Below are positions 1 through 9,165 of a stretch of 9,466 bases of DNA, piece after piece. How positions within the stretch are numbered: the first letter of the stretch is position 1; the number at the start of each line of letters is the position of its first letter. A program made the translations under genes and the position numbers. Below the pieces are notes generated by a model. That model was not told where the DNA came from and ran no database searches. It saw only the letters and a program-made list of their open reading frames with translations. The DNA lies in the NCBI GenBank assembly GCA_013388565.1, contig JACAEZ010000214.1, forward strand, positions 1 to 9,466, in the 5' to 3' direction. The stretch comes from Campylobacterales bacterium. Lineage in GTDB: Bacteria > Campylobacterota > Campylobacteria > Campylobacterales > JACAEZ01.

Positions 1-373
1 CTCCATCAATAATAGAACTTATTAACTCTTTTAATCCTTTTTTGTTGTAGTTTATGCCACTTCCTAAATCACTTAACAGTTCAAAATTCCAGCCATTAGA
101 AGCACAATACACCTCTAATAGCTGTTTTTGTCTCTCTAAATCTGCTTTTTGGTCGTGCGAACTAACTCTAGCATAAGCTATTGTTTTTCTACTATAGTCT
201 TTAGAGTGTCTCATCTCTGGTCGAAAAGATGAGAGTTTATATCTTCTTTGATTTCCTCTTGTCCTTTCGTCAGGAATAAGTCTTCCTTCATCTTCCCATC
301 TTCTTAATGTTGATTGTGCTACACCTAAAAGCTTACTTGCTTGTGCTATGTTTAATAATTTTTCTGTTTTCAT
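1..373 (-). mobile_element. tnpA: IS607-family serine transposase TnpA, 5' part (runs off left edge)
   Basis: The minus-strand frame opens at ATG 373-371 and stays open for 124 residues to the window edge, so the C-terminus is missing. Residues about 6-50 form a MerR-like DNA-binding domain (NIAQASKLLGVAQSTLRRWE, then a basic GNQRRY stretch). Residues about 65-124 are the start of a small serine-recombinase catalytic domain: YARVSS at 67-72 with the likely nucleophile Ser71, then DLERQ at 78-82 and DLGSGINY at 102-109. This order, MerR-like HTH before the resolvase domain, is diagnostic of the IS607 transposase and differs from resolvases and invertases, which carry their HTH at the C-terminus. 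In IS607 elements tnpA precedes tnpB, so a TnpB gene would be expected just left of the window. No strong Shine-Dalgarno precedes the ATG. Whether the element is intact cannot be seen. Confidence 0.9.
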
Positions 374-390
374 AAGGCTATTTTATCTAA

Positions 391-427
391 ATACTTATTT
401 AAAAATCAAATATATTTAAGTAAGTAT
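391..427. repeat. Inverted repeat in the tnpA upstream region
   Basis: Two 13-base arms (391-403 and 415-427) are inverted copies with one mismatch, separated by 11 bases. The repeat lies 18 bases upstream of the tnpA start and just beyond the end of the broken small gene. It could be a binding site for the TnpA MerR-like domain near the element end, an autoregulatory operator, or an AT-rich hairpin ending gyrB transcription. No T-run follows it on the minus strand, so a classic terminator is unlikely. IS607 elements lack classical terminal inverted repeats, so this should not be taken as an IS end. Confidence 0.5.
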
Positions 428-433
428 GAGTAA

Positions 434-2986
<2,553 letters not shown>

Positions 2987-3087
2987 TTAAGATAACTTAT
3001 CAAAACTATTTTTTTAAAATTAAAACTGTAACTTTGTATTTATAGAAAGATTTTTTCCAATCTTTAACTTAATTAAATTTTATATGT

Positions 3088-3093
3088 TATACA
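3088..3093 (+). promoter_or_regulatory. Candidate extended -10 box for the Cache gene
   Basis: TATACA preceded by TG at 3085-3086 makes an extended -10 (TGTTATACA), 38 bases upstream of the ATG at 3132. The -35 region is weak. The site is the only good match in the divergent intergenic region on this strand. Confidence 0.4.
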
Positions 3094-3131
3094 ATATTGG
3101 ATAAAAATAATTTTACAAAAAGGCAATTGTT

Positions 3132-5117
3132 ATGGATTATGAACTTTCATCTGTCATTTCTCACATGCCAATAGTTCAACAATATAGAAGTGAAATATCG
3201 TCTTTAACAAAGAAGTTGGCACAAACCACATTAACAGGAAAAGTTAGCTCGATTGATGCGGCAAGAACTTTGTTTAACTTCATGGACGAAACACATGGTA
3301 GGTTTAATAAACTAGAAGAAGAGATGGTTAAAAATCTTGTTTCAGAAAATATGAAAAAGGTTATTCAAGAGGCATCTTTCAAATCTCAAGCTTTAATAGA
3401 TATGCTTGTTAGAAATCTGTTTGAAAGAACAGCAGATGTTGGATTTTTAGCCACAGATTTAATGATTAGAAAATTTTGCACTGGAAGTGAAGATATTTCA
3501 AGAGACGATATAGAATATAGACTCAATGAATATGTGGCAAAATATAGTATATATGATGATGTGATTATTTTTGATAAATCTGGAAATGTATTGGCAAAAC
3601 AAGATAGAACGAAAGATTTGCTTAAATCTACAGAAACTGCACTATTTGATACAATAGTTTCTAATGAGAGATATTTAGAAAATTATAAAAAAACAGACAT
3701 TCAACCTTTTAAACGCAGTGCTTTATTTTATACTGCGAAGATAAAAAATGTCAATAGTAGTGAAGTTGTAGGTGTTTTATGTCTTTGTTTTAAATTTAGA
3801 CTTGAGATGGAACAAATTTATAAAGAGTTAGAGTACTCAATAAAAGAATCTGTGTTAGCACTTGTAGATTCTAAAGGACATGTGATAAGTTCAAATAATG
3901 AAAAAATTGCACCTTATGGTTCAAATGTCACACTAGAGTTTGATAAAGTCTCTGTCAAAAAGATGTATAATGATACCTATATCATGAAACTTTCAAAAAC
4001 AAGAGGTTATCAAAACTATTTTGGACCAAATTGGTATGGACTTATCATGATACCGGCGAGATATGCATTTAAAAAAAATCAAGAATTGGAAAAAATCACT
4101 ATCCCAAAAACTATAGTAGATGCTTCTAGCAGAATTTCAGATGGTTTGAAAAAACTAAAAACAAATTCTGAAGATATAAATGAAGATTTGTCAGATGTTG
4201 TTTTAAACGGTGAAATTATCGCTTCAAAAGAGAGAATTTACTCATTAATTCCTGTTTTAGATAATATCAGAAAAATAAATGAGTACATGAACTCTACATT
4301 TATAAAATCTATTGATGATGTACAAAAAACAGTAATTGCAACAATAGTAAATGATGCAAAATCACTAGCTAGTTTGGCAGTTAGTTTAATGGATAGAAAT
4401 TTATATGAAAGAGCGAATAATTGTAGATGGTGGAGCATGGCTCAAACATTCGTAGATACCCTTTCAAAAGAAAATATTGAAAAAGTTGATATGGAAAAAA
4501 TTTCAAGAGTACTTGAATATATAAACTCTTTATATACAGCTTATGCGGACATTATGGTTATAAATTCAAAATCAGAGATTGTTGGATGTTCTAAAAATAA
4601 AAGTTTCATAGGCAAGAATTTAAATGGAAAATTTGTTGGACAAATGTTAGGAAATAACAATAGACAAAGATATTTTGTAAGTGATTTTGAACCAACAGAT
4701 TTTTATAGCCATAAACCAACATATATATTCAGTTCTACTATCATGGATAATATGCAAACAAAAGTTATTGGTGGAATTGCACTTGTATTTGATGCTGAAA
4801 ATGAATTTAAACAGATACTTATAGATGTATTACCAAAAGATGAAAATGGAAATACATATCAAGGCTCATTTGCCCTATTTTGCGACAAAGAAGGTAGAAT
4901 TGTCTCATCTTCAACAAATGAGTATAAGATAGATACACTATTTGATATAAATAAGAAATATTTTGGATTAAAAAAAGGGCAATCAGTGTCTGATATTGTT
5001 TCTTTAAATGGTAGTAACTATGCCCTTGGTGTTGTATGTTCATTTGGTTATCGAGAATTTAAAAATGAAGATAAATATTCTAATGATATTTTTTGTTTAG
5101 TATTTATAAAAATTTGA
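3132..5117 (+). CDS. Soluble tandem double-Cache sensory protein without visible output domain
   Basis: The protein (661 residues) starts after AAAGG with about eight bases of spacing. It is built from two related halves. The first has a helical segment with RNLFERTADVGFLATD (94-109), YDDVIIFDKSGNVLA (141-155), VVGVLCLCFKF (212-222) and LALVDSKGHVISS (242-254). The second repeats this order: DRNLYERANNCRWWSMAQ (421-438), YADIMVINSKSEIVG (471-485), VIGGIALVFDA (545-555) and LFCDKEGRIVSS (582-593). These are Cache (PAS-like, small-ligand) folds. Unlike ordinary Cache receptors there is no signal peptide, membrane helix, HAMP, methyl-accepting, kinase or GGDEF domain, so it is probably cytoplasmic. 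From memory, related Campylobacterota proteins continue into a CheW-like domain that would tie them to chemotaxis; this one stops at CLVFIKI, about where that domain would begin. The last 25 bases overlap the VanZ gene. Ligand unknown. Confidence 0.75.
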   Translation: MDYELSSVISHMPIVQQYRSEISSLTKKLAQTTLTGKVSSIDAARTLFNFMDETHGRFNKLEEEMVKNLVSENMKKVIQEASFKSQALIDMLVRNLFERTADVGFLATDLMIRKFCTGSEDISRDDIEYRLNEYVAKYSIYDDVIIFDKSGNVLAKQDRTKDLLKSTETALFDTIVSNERYLENYKKTDIQPFKRSALFYTAKIKNVNSSEVVGVLCLCFKFRLEMEQIYKELEYSIKESVLALVDSKGHVISSNNEKIAPYGSNVTLEFDKVSVKKMYNDTYIMKLSKTRGYQNYFGPNWYGLIMIPARYAFKKNQELEKITIPKTIVDASSRISDGLKKLKTNSEDINEDLSDVVLNGEIIASKERIYSLIPVLDNIRKINEYMNSTFIKSIDDVQKTVIATIVNDAKSLASLAVSLMDRNLYERANNCRWWSMAQTFVDTLSKENIEKVDMEKISRVLEYINSLYTAYADIMVINSKSEIVGCSKNKSFIGKNLNGKFVGQMLGNNNRQRYFVSDFEPTDFYSHKPTYIFSSTIMDNMQTKVIGGIALVFDAENEFKQILIDVLPKDENGNTYQGSFALFCDKEGRIVSSSTNEYKIDTLFDINKKYFGLKKGQSVSDIVSLNGSNYALGVVCSFGYREFKNEDKYSNDIFCLVFIKI

Positions 5118-5446
5118 AAAAAGTTATATATCAAATTTTATTTTTTATCTCCTTTTTTTCAATATTATATTTGGCTTTTACACCAAGTCCTTATCCACCT
5201 GCACTAGATAGATTAAATGATAAGTTTAATCATCTAGTAGCATTTTTTACACTCTCTTTTTTTTATTTTAATGCATTTTCAAAAAAAATTTCATATCTAA
5301 TATTTATAATGCTAATGTTCGGTATTTTCATAGAAATTATTCAGTTTTTTATACCAAATCGAAGTTCATCAATATTAGATATTATCGCAGATATGATTGG
5401 TGTGGTAATGTTTGTAGGCTTTGTAAAATATAAAAATTTGAAATAA
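5093..5446 (+). CDS. VanZ-family membrane protein
   Basis: The product is 117 residues with four hydrophobic segments (about 11-29, 46-62, 66-87 and 95-111). VanZ-family marks are the DKFNH motif (43-47) at the start of helix 2, IEIIQFFIPNRSSS (80-93) and LDIIADMIG (95-103), a conserved acidic/Arg set seen across VanZ-like proteins. VanZ itself gives low-level teicoplanin resistance, but most chromosomal members have no known function, and no glycopeptide-resistance genes are near. The start is uncertain: the frame opens with TTG at 5093, inside the upstream gene, and a second TTG at 5114-5116 overlaps that gene's TGA by four bases. Neither has a clear ribosome site, so translation is probably coupled to the Cache gene. 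Because there is no in-frame ATG early in the protein, a non-ATG start appears necessary. Confidence 0.85.
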   Translation: MFSIYKNLKKVIYQILFFISFFSILYLAFTPSPYPPALDRLNDKFNHLVAFFTLSFFYFNAFSKKISYLIFIMLMFGIFIEIIQFFIPNRSSSILDIIADMIGVVMFVGFVKYKNLK

Positions 5447-5478
5447 CTTTTAAGCTTTTTAGTTTGTTGAATTTAGAT

Positions 5479-6681
5479 TTATAATAAATTATTTGTTGTA
5501 TTTAAAGAAGATAATGGTTCGGAGAAAAAATAACCTTGAGAGTATTCAATACCAAGTTCTTTTATAATTTCATAAATTTCCTCTGATGATACAAATTCTG
5601 CCACACATTTTGCGCCTATTGCTTTTGCAAAATTTGCTATTGTCTTTGTAATAATATAACTATTTTTATCTGTATCTATATTTTTTACAAATGAACCATC
5701 GATTTTTATATAATCAACTTCAAAATGCATAACTCTTGCAAAATTTGAGTGTTCAACTCCAAAATCATCTACTGCTATTTTAAAACCCATCGATTTTAAC
5801 TTAAATACTTGTTCAACAATATAATCTGAATATTCTGTAATAGTTTCACTAACTTCAAATGTAATTTTATTTGGGTCTATTTGCATAGCAACCAATTTTT
5901 GTTCTACAAAATTTATAAAAGAATCATCCATGAAATCATCATTTGTTACATTAATCGTTATTTCATGAGATGTTTCTTTTTGCATTTTAAAACTTTCATT
6001 TATTACAAATTTTGTAATAGCACTAAGTAGCCCAGCTTGTTTTACTAAACCCAAAAAGTTAGAAGGACCTATAACTTTTTCATCATCAAATATTCTAATT
6101 AATGCTTCAAACTTCTCTATTTTTTTTGTTTCATTATTTACAATTGGTTGATAATAAACTTTTAGACCATTATTTTCTATAACATCTTCTAATTTTTCTA
6201 TCCAATACAAATTTTTTGATATAACACTCTGTAAAAATTTATTTTTTTCAAAAATTTCATATTTTCTATGATTTTGCTTAGCAGTTATTAGTGCCATTTT
6301 AGCTCTTGAATAAACCTCTTCATTGCACCCACTAGCAATACCTACAGTAAAAGATATTTTAATTTTAATCTTATTAAATTCAATAGACACTACATAAAAA
6401 AATGCTTGAATTTGTTGAGTTAAATATTTTGCTTTTTCAGAATCAACTTCATTTAACACTATACAAGCTTCACCACAATCTAAAACAAATAAATTAGCAT
6501 AACTTGGACAATTTAACTGTAATAATTCTATAGCTTGTTCCATTATTAAATCACTATTTTCTATACCATATGTAGCTATAATATGGTCAAAATTATTTGG
6601 TGAAAAAAGTAACATAGTTTTATGGTTTTTTTCACAGTCTAACTTTATAAACATTTCTTTAAAATTATTTATGTTATGCAT
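5479..6681 (-). CDS. Cyclic-di-GMP phosphodiesterase-type protein: degenerate GGDEF plus EAL
   Basis: The 400-residue protein has an N-terminal GGDEF-fold half (about 20-150) in which the signature is LDCGEA (67-72) instead of GGDEF, with no RxxD inhibitory site before it, so it should not make cyclic-di-GMP. The C-terminal EAL half (about 165-395) keeps most residues needed to hydrolyse cyclic-di-GMP: EAL (192-194) with R196, Asn in INVT (243-246), Glu in FEVSE (275-279), the DD pair in VDDFG (304-308), Lys in YIKID (324-328), Glu in VAEF (360-363) and Gln in QGYFF (382-386). The loop after DDFG reads VEHSN rather than the usual TGYSS, and EGVE is EFVS. There is no membrane segment or sensor domain, so it is likely cytoplasmic. 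It lies alone, converging on the VanZ gene with 32 bases between. Activity is plausible but not assured. Confidence 0.88.
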   Translation of the reverse strand: MHNINNFKEMFIKLDCEKNHKTMLLFSPNNFDHIIATYGIENSDLIMEQAIELLQLNCPSYANLFVLDCGEACIVLNEVDSEKAKYLTQQIQAFFYVVSIEFNKIKIKISFTVGIASGCNEEVYSRAKMALITAKQNHRKYEIFEKNKFLQSVISKNLYWIEKLEDVIENNGLKVYYQPIVNNETKKIEKFEALIRIFDDEKVIGPSNFLGLVKQAGLLSAITKFVINESFKMQKETSHEITINVTNDDFMDDSFINFVEQKLVAMQIDPNKITFEVSETITEYSDYIVEQVFKLKSMGFKIAVDDFGVEHSNFARVMHFEVDYIKIDGSFVKNIDTDKNSYIITKTIANFAKAIGAKCVAEFVSSEEIYEIIKELGIEYSQGYFFSEPLSSLNTTNNLL

Positions 6682-6894
6682 ATTAAATCTTTATATTGCG
6701 ATTTTCATTCAATTATACAAATAATAGTTTAAAGTCAGATTATTTATTCATTTGAAAGATTGAATTATGATATTTAATTCTGCTATACACATAATAGACT
6801 TCTTCTAAAACAGAACAAGCCAAATATCATCTAAAACTTTATTAAGGGCTAAGTCTATCAATATTTATAATAGAACAGATAAAATTCATTTTTA
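6682..6894. other. Intergenic region between the EAL and mrp genes
   Basis: This AT-rich stretch contains the EAL promoter candidate at its left end and the mrp terminator hairpin at its right end. Between them (about 6720-6890) I find only very short open frames on either strand, the longest starting M-N-F-I-C on the minus strand near 6888 and stopping after 15 codons. I see no tRNA-like or convincing small-RNA fold. Confidence 0.5.
6712..6717 (-). promoter_or_regulatory. Candidate -10 box for the EAL gene
   Basis: A perfect TATAAT on the minus strand lies 30 bases upstream of the ATG at 6681, within TTTGTATAATTG. A CTGACT sequence about 15 bases further upstream is a poor -35 candidate. 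The gene itself has only a weak ribosome site. Confidence 0.45.
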
Positions 6895-6913
6895 AGGCGA
6901 ATTTTTCTCGCCT
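6895..6913 (-). terminator. Terminator-like hairpin downstream of mrp
   Basis: AGGCGA (6895-6900) and TCGCCT (6908-6913) form a perfect six-base-pair, GC-rich stem with a seven-base loop in otherwise very AT-rich sequence, about 30 bases after the mrp stop codon. On the minus strand the stem is followed by TTAAAAATG, so the T-tract is poor; it may end the operon weakly or protect the 3' end. Confidence 0.55.
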
Positions 6914-6944
6914 ATTCCTATAAGAGTTTGTATTAAACTAAAAA

Positions 6945-7967
6945 TCAAAAACTTTTAACTATCTTTTTTGCAATCTCTTTATAATAACCTTTAACACTCT
7001 CATCTCCAAAAACAACAGGTGGTTTTCCACTATCACTCCCCTCTCGAATATCCATTAAAAGCGGTATTTTGCCTAAAAATGGAATTTTGTAGTAAATAGA
7101 AGTCTGCTCACCCAAACCTTTTCCAAAAATCTCATAAATAGCTTTTGTATCAGGTGCTACAAAATAGCTCATGTTTTCAATAAGTCCTAAAATCGGTACA
7201 TTTATCTCTTTAAACATCATGATAGCTCTACTTACATCATCAATGCTAACTTGTTGCGGGGTTGTTACGATAACAGCTCCAGCTAAATTTACCTCTTGAG
7301 CCATTGTGAGCTGAACATCACCAGTGCCTGGTGGCATGTCGATTATTAAAAAATCCAGCTCTTTCCATTTTACATCTTCTAAAAATTGTATTAAAGCAGA
7401 GATTGCAACAGAGCTTCGCCAAACAAGTGGAGTATCATGTGAAGGTGTTGTAATGCCTACACTAATGGATTTTATTCCATAGTTTTCAGTTGGCAAAATT
7501 TTATCATCACTGCTCCATCTAAGCTTTTCACCAACCACATTAAGCATTCTAGGAATATCAGGTCCATAAACATCAGCATCAAGCAAACCAACTTTAAACC
7601 CCTCTTGTGCTAAAGCAATAGACAAATTTGTACTAACAGTGCTTTTACCAACCCCACCTTTACCACTTGTAACAGCAATTACCTTTTTTGCATAAGAGGC
7701 TCGATTATTTGGCTTTTGAGTGCTTCCATATTTTATATCTTTTTTTTGCAAAGCTTTTAGACTCACTTCAACTGTAAAATCTTTCAATAAATCTTTTATC
7801 GTTGATTGCAAATAGCTAAAAGCCTCTTCATTTTGCATATGAAGTGTAATAAATATCCTTTTGCCATCAATTTTTACATCATCAATAAGCTTCAAATCTA
7901 CGATAGATTTATCCAAATTTGGATATTTGACACTGTTTAATAAATCAGTTAATTGTTGTTTTGTCAT
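6945..7967 (-). CDS. mrp: Mrp/NBP35-type P-loop ATPase (Fe-S carrier family), cysteine-free
   Basis: The 340-residue protein has an N-terminal DUF59/MIP18-like domain (about 1-80) and a deviant-Walker ParA/MinD-class ATPase: VTSGKGGVGKSTVSTNLS (99-116), LLDADVYGPDIPRML (128-142), and LIIDMPPGTGDVQLTMAQ (207-224). The order and the PGTGD signature are typical of Mrp/ApbC/Nbp35 proteins, which bind a [4Fe-4S] cluster at a dimer interface and transfer it to client proteins. The usual CxxC, which should follow ENMSYF (264-269), is replaced by APDT (271-274), and no cysteine occurs anywhere in the chain. A conventional Cys-ligated cluster therefore cannot form on this protein alone. It is the last gene of a three-gene operon, overlapping the preceding gene by 23 bases, with a weak ribosome site inside that gene; coupled translation is likely. 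Confidence 0.95.
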   Translation of the reverse strand: MTKQQLTDLLNSVKYPNLDKSIVDLKLIDDVKIDGKRIFITLHMQNEEAFSYLQSTIKDLLKDFTVEVSLKALQKKDIKYGSTQKPNNRASYAKKVIAVTSGKGGVGKSTVSTNLSIALAQEGFKVGLLDADVYGPDIPRMLNVVGEKLRWSSDDKILPTENYGIKSISVGITTPSHDTPLVWRSSVAISALIQFLEDVKWKELDFLIIDMPPGTGDVQLTMAQEVNLAGAVIVTTPQQVSIDDVSRAIMMFKEINVPILGLIENMSYFVAPDTKAIYEIFGKGLGEQTSIYYKIPFLGKIPLLMDIREGSDSGKPPVVFGDESVKGYYKEIAKKIVKSF

Positions 7968-8328
7968 AACTTTTCAACTCCCTATTTATAAGTTTTATCA
8001 TGACCGCTATTTTTTGATTGTACTCATCAAACAGCTCTTTTGCATTTTGGTATATATTTGATAAATTATTATATTTTTCTTCTATATTTTTTAAGCATTC
8101 AATTAATAAATTTAAAAACAGTTCATATTTGTTTAACTCTTTTGCAACTTCAGCTAACTCTCCTAAAATAGACTCTCTATGCTTATAACCAATCTCCAAA
8201 TCTAACTTTTTTGCAATATCTACAAAATCTGCATTTGTCAAATATATCCCGCTAAAATGTGATGACAAAAGATGTTTTTCAAGTGTTGCAAAAGCATTTT
8301 TATTTTCAATAACTCTTCTCTTTTTCAT
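7945..8328 (-). CDS. Unknown helical protein between LRV and mrp genes
   Basis: I do not recognise this 127-residue protein. It is rich in Glu, Lys, Leu and Asn, with no signal peptide or membrane segment, one cysteine (in LLIECLKNI, 74-82), and a predicted mostly helical body; residues about 45-120 look amphipathic and could form helical hairpins. The N-terminus is basic (MKKRR). It is clearly a real gene: its ATG overlaps the TGA of the LRV gene by four bases (ATGA), AGAGGA sits six bases upstream of the start, and its own end overlaps mrp by 23 bases. The tight packing suggests that it acts with both neighbours, perhaps as an adaptor or chaperone, but that is inference from position only. 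Confidence 0.8.
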   Translation of the reverse strand: MKKRRVIENKNAFATLEKHLLSSHFSGIYLTNADFVDIAKKLDLEIGYKHRESILGELAEVAKELNKYELFLNLLIECLKNIEEKYNNLSNIYQNAKELFDEYNQKIAVMIKLINRELKSYDKTTIN

Positions 8329-8897
8329 GATAATCCTCTATTATTTAGTTGTATTGTTGCAGCTTTTTGTACATCTTTTTCTGTATCGTTTGATAACTTT
8401 TCTAAAATCTCTCTTGAAGAGCTTGGATTTTCAGCGACTCTAAGTCGAACCATTTTATCACTATCATCACTTAAAATATTTAAAAATTTAAGAGGAGTAT
8501 TTGGATTTCCAGAAAGTCCATCTCTAACAATCTTTTCATCACTGAAAAATGGTACTAATACCTCAACTGGTGTATTTGGATTTGTAGCAACCAATGCACG
8601 AACTAAATTCACACTATCTGTTGAAAGTTTGACTAAAATATCAACTGGTGTATGCGGATTTTTAGCTACCGCCCATCTAACACCCATATCTTTAGAGTTG
8701 CTAAGTTTAATTAATAAATCTTGCATAATATCACTTTTCCCCAACTCTCTATCATATACAGAAGTTCTAACACTTAAATTCATAGCCACTGAAGACTCTA
8801 TCTCTATATCATCTAAAAATGTATTAAATATATTTGCTACCTCTAAAATATCTACTGATTTATCTGCAAGTTTATTCAATGCTTCATGTTTATCCAT
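8325..8897 (-). CDS. LRV (leucine-rich repeat variant) protein
   Basis: The 190-residue protein contains four tandem units of about 25 residues with the pattern VR..VA.NPNTP..(I/L)L..LS.D: at about 70-94, 95-120, 121-146 and 147-172, with the Asn-Pro pairs at 80-81, 106-107, 131-132 and 157-158, and weaker remnants on both sides (about 34-69 and 173-185). This is the LRV repeat, a right-handed superhelix of alternating alpha and 3-10 helices first described in an Azotobacter vinelandii protein that also has an N-terminal [4Fe-4S] cluster. Here the N-terminus (1-40) has no cysteines, so only the repeat scaffold is kept. Such scaffolds usually bind proteins. It starts with a good AGAGG site and is the first gene of the LRV/unknown/mrp operon. 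No signal peptide or membrane segment is seen. Confidence 0.85.
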   Translation of the reverse strand: MDKHEALNKLADKSVDILEVANIFNTFLDDIEIESSVAMNLSVRTSVYDRELGKSDIMQDLLIKLSNSKDMGVRWAVAKNPHTPVDILVKLSTDSVNLVRALVATNPNTPVEVLVPFFSDEKIVRDGLSGNPNTPLKFLNILSDDSDKMVRLRVAENPSSSREILEKLSNDTEKDVQKAATIQLNNRGLS

Positions 8898-9165
8898 ATA
8901 AATTAACCTCTTTTATCTTTAAAAATATTAGTAGAAAATAATAGCTAACAGTTCTTAAAAGATAGATAACATGTAACATTTATAAACATACCTATCAAAA
9001 AATTGCACTTAAAATATAAACAATAATTATTTTAAGAGATATTAAGATATTACTAATTATAATTTGTGGTTTCTATAAAATCCAACATAGTTGAATAGTT
9101 TGGTTTTATAACAGTTTCAAAAAAAGTATTATTAGCTGTTTTTATTAATCCAATAAGGAGAATGA
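8898..9165. other. Divergent intergenic region with promoter candidates
   Basis: This 268-base AT-rich region separates the minus-strand LRV operon from the plus-strand rhodanese-like gene, so it should contain promoters for both. On the minus strand a TATTAT at 8943-8938 is a weak -10 candidate for the operon. On the plus strand TATAAT at 9058-9063 is the best candidate. No clear operator, riboswitch or small RNA was recognised. Confidence 0.5.
9058..9063 (+). promoter_or_regulatory. Candidate -10 box for the rhodanese-like gene
   Basis: A perfect TATAAT on the plus strand would leave a leader of about 95 bases before the ATG at 9166. No good -35 box is present at 16-18 bases. In such AT-rich sequence a chance match is quite possible. 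Confidence 0.3.

Noticed and set aside
4238..5043. Two minus-strand open frames inside the Cache gene
   Set aside because: Their composition is that of antisense AT-rich sequence, and the plus-strand protein has clear domain structure throughout.
5447..5478. Possible bidirectional terminator between the VanZ and EAL genes
   Set aside because: The sequence holds only an AAGCTT palindrome and T-runs; no stable stem could be drawn.
8272..8901. 209-codon plus-strand open frame
   Set aside because: It is antisense to the LRV gene; its apparent repeats are the complement of the LRV repeats, and it lacks a sensible ribosome site.
9009..9040. AT-rich palindrome resembling a Fur box
   Set aside because: The match is only to generic AATAATTATT sequence, expected by chance at this base composition.
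9162..9164. Alternative ATG for the rhodanese-like gene
   Set aside because: It is in another frame that stops after about 23 codons, and it is too close to the AAGGAG.
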